DNA of 64,000 nt, taken from the NCBI GenBank assembly GCA_047608075.1, contig JBLKRX010000003.1, forward strand, positions 1 through 64,000, given 5' to 3'. Shown piece after piece: positions 58,744-64,000 of this stretch. Below the pieces are notes generated by a model that saw only the letters and a list, made by a program, of their open reading frames with translations, made no database searches and was not told where the DNA came from. How positions within the stretch are numbered: the first letter of the stretch is position 1; each line of letters begins with the position of its first letter. The stretch comes from Ferdinandcohnia humi_A. Its GTDB lineage: Bacteria > Bacillota > Bacilli > Bacillales > Bacillaceae_L. Made by a program: the position numbers and the translations under genes.

Positions 58744-59910
58744 ATGTTTATTTTATTAAGTATTGTATATTTTTTAGAATCGGTAGAAATTTGGGAAAAG
58801 GTTTTAATTCTTATTCTTATGCTGCTTTTAGTAGCTACTCATTTTCTGATTTTTACCAATTTCGGTATAAAATATATGATGCGACTAACCTGGGTTGATG
58901 TCCTAATAAGTGCGGTAATTGGCTTTGTATATGGTGATAAAGATGCTTTGTATTTGATCTATTTTGGGATTATAGCGGTTACTATTTTCATACGCACGAA
59001 CGACCGAGCTGTTTTAATAAGGTTTTCGATCTCCTTTTTTATCATCTGGATAGGAATCATGCTCATTAATTACATAAGGACTGAGGAATTTTCGTTCTGG
59101 AGTAATATTGTAAGCTTTTCATTTGTGGTTTTTGGGTCAATTGTGGGACAACTGATTCGTAAGCTGATGGAGACACAGGACACAGTTGAAATTCAATATA
59201 AGCAGTTGGAGGAATCTCATGTTGCGTTAACGGATGCCCATGAGCAGCTCAGAAATTACTCGCTACAGGTTGAAGAGCTTACAGCGATTCGAGAGCGTAA
59301 TCGTATTGCAAGAGAAATTCATGATACGGTTGGGCACAAAATGACAGCCCTTTTGATTCAAATGCAGCTTGCACAAGAGCTAATGAGTGTAGATCAACAA
59401 CAAAGTAAGGTTGCCTTACAAAAATGTGATCAGTTGGCTAGAGAGGCATTACAAGAGGTTCGACTATCTGTACGTGCCATTCAGGAGGATGACGATACAA
59501 GGATGACACTTGCTCAAACCATAAAGAAAATGCTTCACGATTTCTCAAGCATGACAGGTTTGGAAGTCAATTTAGTCATAGAGGGGGAAGTTTCAGAAAT
59601 TCCAACCTCTATTCAACCAACAATTACGCGTATCATCCAAGAATCTCTTACAAATTCAAAAAAGCATGGTTTAGCAACTAAATGTGGGGTTACCCTTTCC
59701 TATTCTGAAAGAGCCGTTATGTTGGAGATTTCAGATAATGGGTATGGTACAGGAAAAATTGTACCTGGCTTTGGTCTAGTGAACATGAGGGAAAGAGTCG
59801 TTGAACACGGAGGATCACTTCAATATAAAAGTGAACAAGGAACTGGGTTCGTGGTGAAGGCTGAGTTTCCACTTACCCAATTAAAATGGAGTTCAGGAGG
59901 TGCTGTATGA
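58744..59910 (+). CDS. lnrJ: LnrJ (YfiJ)-type sensor histidine kinase
   Basis: The 388-aa kinase has about six N-terminal helices (1-145), a coiled linker, and a HisKA_3 domain with His193 in IAREIHDTVGHKMTALL. The ATP-binding domain includes ESLTNSKKHG and GFGLVNMRERV. It is the first gene of a kinase, regulator, ATPase, permease, permease set equal in order to B. subtilis yfiJKLMN (lnrJKLMN, linearmycin resistance). The ATG at 58744 follows AAGGGTGGGA. The same frame is open about 18 codons upstream without a normal start codon. It overlaps lnrK by 4 bases. Confidence 0.85.
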   Translation: MFILLSIVYFLESVEIWEKVLILILMLLLVATHFLIFTNFGIKYMMRLTWVDVLISAVIGFVYGDKDALYLIYFGIIAVTIFIRTNDRAVLIRFSISFFIIWIGIMLINYIRTEEFSFWSNIVSFSFVVFGSIVGQLIRKLMETQDTVEIQYKQLEESHVALTDAHEQLRNYSLQVEELTAIRERNRIAREIHDTVGHKMTALLIQMQLAQELMSVDQQQSKVALQKCDQLAREALQEVRLSVRAIQEDDDTRMTLAQTIKKMLHDFSSMTGLEVNLVIEGEVSEIPTSIQPTITRIIQESLTNSKKHGLATKCGVTLSYSERAVMLEISDNGYGTGKIVPGFGLVNMRERVVEHGGSLQYKSEQGTGFVVKAEFPLTQLKWSSGGAV

Positions 59911-60590
59911 TAAAAATCATGGTCGTGGATGATCAGGAGCTAATGAGAGAGGGACTTGCGACGATTCTAAATCTTCGTCCGAATATAGAAGTAATTGGGA
60001 CTGCTGCAGATGGGAGGGAAGCATTTGAAAAAGCGTCTGCACTTAACCCGGACATTATCCTTATGGATATTCGTATGCCTATCGTAAATGGAGTAGAAGG
60101 CACCAAGCTTATCACACAGTCCCTACCACATGTAAAAGTACTGATGCTCACCACTTTTAAGGATAGTGAACTCATTTTTGAAGCACTTGAAGAAGGTGCA
60201 AGTGGTTATTTGCTAAAGGATATGCCAACAGATATGATTGTTCAAGCAATCATGACTGTGCAATCGGGCGGAGTCGTTTTACCAAAAGATCTTACCTCAC
60301 AAGTACTTAAAGAATTAAGGCAAACGAAAAGAGTAGAGCAAGGAGAAGAGGAACTACATCTATCTACAGAGATAGCCAAGCTTTTAGAGGAAATCACTGA
60401 ACGGGAGCAAGAGGTACTAACACAGCTTGGATTTGGACTTAGTAATAAGGAAATTGCAGAGAAGCTGTTTATAACGGAAGGAACAGTAAAAAATCATGTA
60501 TCAAATATCATTAGTAAGCTTCAACTTAGAGACCGAACTCAAGCTGCTATTTTTGCTGTTCGATATGGAATATCAACATTTGACACATGA
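59907..60590 (+). CDS. lnrK: LnrK (YfiK)-type response regulator
   Basis: The 227-aa NarL/FixJ-family regulator has a receiver with Asp54 (DIILMDIRMP) and a C-terminal LuxR-type helix-turn-helix (ITEREQEVLTQLGFGLSNKEIA, then TVKNHVSNIISKL). AGGAGGTGCTGT precedes the ATG at 59907, which overlaps the kinase stop. A terminator after it separates regulator and transporter genes. By analogy it activates lnrLMN from the gap at 60640-60730. Confidence 0.9.
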   Translation: MIKIMVVDDQELMREGLATILNLRPNIEVIGTAADGREAFEKASALNPDIILMDIRMPIVNGVEGTKLITQSLPHVKVLMLTTFKDSELIFEALEEGASGYLLKDMPTDMIVQAIMTVQSGGVVLPKDLTSQVLKELRQTKRVEQGEEELHLSTEIAKLLEEITEREQEVLTQLGFGLSNKEIAEKLFITEGTVKNHVSNIISKLQLRDRTQAAIFAVRYGISTFDT

Positions 60591-60611
60591 CTTTTGGCAT
60601 ATATGAAATGG

Positions 60612-60638
60612 AAGACGACCGAATTAGGTCGTCTTTTT
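60612..60638 (+). terminator. Terminator between lnrK and lnrL
   Basis: AAGACGACC and GGTCGTCTT form a perfect 9-bp stem around GAATTA, followed by T. Confidence 0.88.
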
Positions 60639-60683
60639 ACATAGGATAAATCTATCTGAAGGGAGATGGATGGTTCTACCTAA

Positions 60684-60695
60684 TAGTTTAAACTA
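60684..60695. promoter_or_regulatory. Palindrome upstream of lnrL, candidate LnrK site
   Basis: TAGTTTAAACTA is a perfect 12-base palindrome 36 bases before the lnrL start, within the short promoter gap. Binding by LnrK is inference. Confidence 0.4.
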
Positions 60696-60730
60696 ATCCT
60701 ACAATAGTCAAATCGAATGGAGTGAGTAAT

Positions 60731-61654
60731 TTGTTAGCAGTTGAAAATATAAAGAAAACGTACGGAAATAGAGAAGTTGTTAGAGGAGTTTCTTTTACTG
60801 TAAAGGCAGGAGAGTCTTTTGGATTGCTCGGCCCAAATGGGGCTGGAAAATCTACAACGATTTCAATGATAAGTGGTTTAGTTGGAATTGATTCAGGTGA
60901 GATTCTCGTGGATGGGAGTTCCGTCAAGCAACAACCGATGAGGAGTAAAAAAATAATTGGTGTGGTCCCACAAGAAATTGCGCTTTATCCTACCATATCT
61001 GCACGAGAAAACTTATTGTTTTGGGGGAAAATGTACGGTCTAACAGGTAAACAGGCCAAAAACAGAGTAGAAGAAGTCCTTCACATAATCGGGCTAACAG
61101 AACGTGCAAAGGATAAAGTCGAGACCTTCTCTGGTGGAATGAAACGAAGAGTCAATATAGGTGCTGCCCTTATGCATGAACCTAAGCTTTTAATCATGGA
61201 TGAGCCAACAGTTGGAATTGACCCACAATCACGAAACCATATTTTAGAAACCGTGAAGCAGCTGAACCAACAGGGAATGACCGTCATTTATACAAGTCAT
61301 TATATGGAAGAGGTTGATTTTCTATGTGAACGGGTTGGGATAATTGACGCAGGTAATGTAATTGCCATCGGAACAAAAAACGAGCTGTGCAACCGGTTAG
61401 CAGGTGGTACGATTCACCGGATAAAAGTGGACCATATACAAGACTCATTCATCTCTCAAGTGAGGGCAATTGACATGGTGACAGGGGTTGCGACTACTGA
61501 AAATACCCTTGAGATTATTGGTGCGGAAAATATTTTAGCGGACATCATTCGTTTGGCGGGAGAGCAAAATGTAAAAGTTCTCTCGATTGAAATACAAGAA
61601 CCAAATTTAGAATCCTTATTTTTACAACTTACTGGAAAAACATTGAGAGATTAG
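60731..61654 (+). CDS. lnrL: LnrL (YfiL)-type ABC transporter ATPase
   Basis: The 307-aa ATPase has Walker A GPNGAGKSTT, the signature FSGGMKRRVNIGAAL, Walker B LLIMDEPTVGID and switch His in TSHYMEEV. A C-terminal extension of about 80 residues is typical of drug-exporting DrrA-like ATPases. The TTG at 60731 follows GGAG with 8-base spacing; a GTG three codons earlier is possible. It powers the two permeases encoded next, which export linearmycin-like polyenes or lipid-targeting compounds. Confidence 0.9.
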   Translation: MLAVENIKKTYGNREVVRGVSFTVKAGESFGLLGPNGAGKSTTISMISGLVGIDSGEILVDGSSVKQQPMRSKKIIGVVPQEIALYPTISARENLLFWGKMYGLTGKQAKNRVEEVLHIIGLTERAKDKVETFSGGMKRRVNIGAALMHEPKLLIMDEPTVGIDPQSRNHILETVKQLNQQGMTVIYTSHYMEEVDFLCERVGIIDAGNVIAIGTKNELCNRLAGGTIHRIKVDHIQDSFISQVRAIDMVTGVATTENTLEIIGAENILADIIRLAGEQNVKVLSIEIQEPNLESLFLQLTGKTLRD

Positions 61655-61665
61655 AGGTGTTCCAT

Positions 61666-62883
61666 ATGAAAAGCTTACAAATCGCCTGGAAGGATTTTTT
61701 AATACAGTTTCGTGATCGTAAGGCATTTTTACTCATGATACTAATGCCACTGCTTTTAACTGCTATATTAGGAACCGCATTGAAGGACGTGTTTGGTTCT
61801 GATTCTAGCTTTGCTCGAATAAAGGTTGGCGTTTACCAAATAGACCAAGATCCATTAACAACTACTTTCGTTAACGAAGTGTTAAAAGGCAAAGACTTGC
61901 AGAATGCTATCGAAGTTATTGAAATTGATTCCGAATCCCAATTGGAGAAGTTCGTACGAAATGAGAAGGTGGATGCTGGGATTATTTTTCCTGAAAAATG
62001 GAGCAAGGGAATTCAGGCAGAAGAATTAGTTGAAGCTATTGTTCTTACTGATTCCAATAAAGAAATAGCAGGTACTGTTGTGGAATCAATGATTACTTCT
62101 TATACGGAGCGAGTGTCTGCAGTATACTCTTCAACACACCATGTAGTATCAAAGCTTGCCATGGCACAGCCTGTTAGCACTGGGACAATTGATGTAGATA
62201 AAATTGGAAGAGAGTTGGCATCCGAATTACAAAAGCAGGCAGTGGATCCTACAACAGAGATTGTCCGTAGTGATTCAGTCGGTGAAAAGCAAGTTTCAAG
62301 TATGCAATATTATGCTGCAGCAATGGCAGTTATGTTTTTGTTATTTAATATGACTTTGGGGGCAAAATCAATCATCAAGGAGCGCTCAATAGAAACATTC
62401 GCTAGATTACTAAGCACACCTACCGGTAAACAATCGATTCTTTTTGGGAAATTTTTAGGAGTCTTTTGCTTCGCTGTTTTACAATTTTTCCTTTTTGTTG
62501 GGGTGACCCATTTTGTAAGTAAGGTTTATTGGGGAGACAATCTTGTTCAACTATTCGTAATAGGTATTTCATATAGCATTGCCGTTTCTGGACTTTCGAT
62601 GTTATTTGCGTCCATTCTTAAGACTGAAAAGACCGCTGATACAGTAGGCGGAATGGTTGTTCAAATGCTTGCATTACTTGGAGGCTCGATGCTCCCAATA
62701 GCTATCTTTCCTGATACCCTAAAAAACATTGCAAGTATTGTACCAAATAATTGGGCACTAACAAGTTTGTTGGAAATTATGCAAGGCACAACATGGACCT
62801 CATTACTGCCAGCTGTGGGTGTCTTGTTGGGAATTGGTATGATATCGGTCGTTATTGGGTCGTTTCGATTAAAAGTACAGTAG
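61666..62883 (+). CDS. lnrM: LnrM (YfiM)-type ABC-2 permease
   Basis: The 405-aa protein has one N-terminal helix (LLMPLLLTAILG), an outer domain of about 180 residues, and five C-terminal helices of the ABC-2 type with LLSTPTGKQSILFGKFLG as coupling segment. GAGGTG precedes the ATG at 61666. It begins 11 bases after lnrL and is followed 15 bases later by a related permease, with which it probably forms a heterodimer. Confidence 0.88.
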   Translation: MKSLQIAWKDFLIQFRDRKAFLLMILMPLLLTAILGTALKDVFGSDSSFARIKVGVYQIDQDPLTTTFVNEVLKGKDLQNAIEVIEIDSESQLEKFVRNEKVDAGIIFPEKWSKGIQAEELVEAIVLTDSNKEIAGTVVESMITSYTERVSAVYSSTHHVVSKLAMAQPVSTGTIDVDKIGRELASELQKQAVDPTTEIVRSDSVGEKQVSSMQYYAAAMAVMFLLFNMTLGAKSIIKERSIETFARLLSTPTGKQSILFGKFLGVFCFAVLQFFLFVGVTHFVSKVYWGDNLVQLFVIGISYSIAVSGLSMLFASILKTEKTADTVGGMVVQMLALLGGSMLPIAIFPDTLKNIASIVPNNWALTSLLEIMQGTTWTSLLPAVGVLLGIGMISVVIGSFRLKVQ

Positions 62884-62898
62884 AGGGGAGGGCTTCAT

Positions 62899-64000
62899 AT
62901 GAGAAAAATAGTTACAATTAGTTTTTTAGAAATAGGACGTGTTTTTAAAAGGCGGCAATCCTACTTTCTAATGTTTGCTATGCCTTTACTTTTTACATTA
63001 TTATTTGGAAGCTTACTTGGAAGTGATGAAGCTACAAAGAAGGTTGAGATAGCTGTAGTAGATGAGGATCAAAGTAGCGTATCCAAAGCATTTATAGAAA
63101 AGCTTAAACAGAATGGAACGTTTGAATTTACTGAATCAACATTGCAGGACGCTAAACAGCGTGTGATTGACAAAGAGTTAACCGGATATCTACTTGTACA
63201 AAAAGGCTTTAAAAGCGAACTTCAAACCGAAGAGTTACCACAGATCTCTTTTATACATGGGCCTGAATTTACGAGTGGAATGATTGTAAAAGAGATTGCA
63301 GGGAATAAGCTTATAAATGTAGCGATTGAGGTAAAGGCTTCTCAGGCTTGGGCAAACAGTAGTGGAGGTAGCTGGGAGCTGATGTTACAGGAACTTTCGT
63401 TAGAGCGGACACCGGCAGGTTCATCCGTTGAGAAAAGAGTAGTAACAAAAGATGCTTCTACTCAAACGATGGATAATATGTCCGAAAGAGCTGCTGGATT
63501 TGCTATCATGTTTGTTATGATTGTCATGATGTCATCAACAGGTACCATTCTAGAGGCAAAAACAACGGGTGTATGGTCAAGATTACTTACATCACCTACC
63601 TCAAAAGGTGAAATAATGCTTGGTTATCTAGTTGCATTCTTTGTGATTGGATGGATACAATTTGCAGTTTTGATGGTCTCAAGCTCACTACTCTTTAACG
63701 TAAGTTGGGGAAGCCTAGTAAGTATCATCTTGCTGGTGTCTGCGGTGTTATTTTGTGTAATTGGCCTTGGACTAGTGATTGCAACCTACTCAAAAACAAT
63801 AGAACAACAAGCAGCGTTAGGAAATCTAATTGTAATATCGACATGTATGCTTGGAGGGGTCTTTTGGCCACTTGAAATTGTACCAGGCTTCATGCAAAAA
63901 ATAGCTGAATTTGTTCCACAAACATGGGCAATGAAAGGTTTTACTGAAATAACTGCTCGTGGAGGTAGTCTAATCGATATTTTAAATCCAGTACTAATTT
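62899..64000 (+). CDS. lnrN: LnrN (YfiN)-type ABC-2 permease, cut by window end
   Basis: The frame begins MRKIVTISFLEIGRVFKRRQ behind GAGGGGAGGGC and stays open for 367 codons to the window edge. It has the same layout as the preceding permease: an N-terminal helix, an outer domain of about 170 residues, then helices with TTGVWSRLLTSPTSKGEIML as coupling segment and CMLGGVFWPLEIVPGFMQ. Probably only some 15-20 codons are missing. Confidence 0.88.
   Translation, partial: MRKIVTISFLEIGRVFKRRQSYFLMFAMPLLFTLLFGSLLGSDEATKKVEIAVVDEDQSSVSKAFIEKLKQNGTFEFTESTLQDAKQRVIDKELTGYLLVQKGFKSELQTEELPQISFIHGPEFTSGMIVKEIAGNKLINVAIEVKASQAWANSSGGSWELMLQELSLERTPAGSSVEKRVVTKDASTQTMDNMSERAAGFAIMFVMIVMMSSTGTILEAKTTGVWSRLLTSPTSKGEIMLGYLVAFFVIGWIQFAVLMVSSSLLFNVSWGSLVSIILLVSAVLFCVIGLGLVIATYSKTIEQQAALGNLIVISTCMLGGVFWPLEIVPGFMQKIAEFVPQTWAMKGFTEITARGGSLIDILNPVLI

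Overview
The window looks like a chromosomal stretch of an aerobic, spore-forming, low-GC Bacillaceae member. The codon use, the strong AAAGGAGG-type ribosome sites, the frequent TTG/GTG starts and the gene families (YneR, DUF438, DUF1646, DUF1836, DUF3231, CstR, MhqD, LtaS, LnrJKLMN, a lysine riboswitch) all fit Bacillus relatives. I could not name a species. No phage, integrase, transposase or CRISPR array was seen.

Layout. 1-1.4 kb: the tail of an rRNA operon (5S end), followed by a damaged second 5S copy fused to a 124-nt structured element, then a gene-poor gap with a 20-bp periodic repeat. 1.6-6 kb: a LytS/LytT two-component system, a CstA-type carbon-starvation transporter with candidate LytT repeats and a CcpA cre site, and a coupled 49-aa membrane peptide. 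6-9 kb: small conserved genes, an Fnr-controlled hemerythrin/DUF438 sensor and a broken nitrite/sulfite reductase-like gene. 9.7-15 kb: a TetR gene and a divergent membrane gene sharing a 45-bp palindrome, a DUF2243 pair, and a riboswitch-controlled lysine ABC importer. 15-23 kb: an accessory-looking stretch of small genes (DinB, CorA, CBS, NmrA-like, GNAT, GDPD) with decayed repeats.

23-27 kb: a cadCA cadmium/zinc efflux operon in which the first metal-binding cysteine codon of CadA is TGA, followed by a small hairpin of SECIS-like geometry. 27-31 kb: a TVP38 protein, an OmpR-type two-component system and two PepSY proteins, both preceded by the same 11-bp-spaced CAT boxes. 31-35 kb: a DUF1646 transporter and an ECF sigma operon. 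35-39 kb: a MarR-MMPL efflux operon. 39-42 kb: a thiol/persulfide cluster (thioredoxin-like, TlpA/ResA-like, decayed rhodanese, CstR). 42-50 kb: DUF1836, SGNH hydrolase, deformylase, PatB, a KNTase-like nucleotidyltransferase and MhqD.

50-58 kb: LtaS, a second ECF sigma operon driving OppB/OppC-like permeases with no ATPase or binding protein, an SMR pump and a quinone-stress dioxygenase. mhqD and the dioxygenase share near-identical 18-bp MhqR-type operators. 58.7-64 kb: an LnrJKLMN-type lipopeptide/polyene resistance system, cut by the window end. Interspersed repeats recur: two families of 20-bp tandem arrays (two arrays each, in opposite orientation), a roughly 210-bp inverted pair, and a 52-58-bp tandem element. 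Four of these elements sit where two genes converge.
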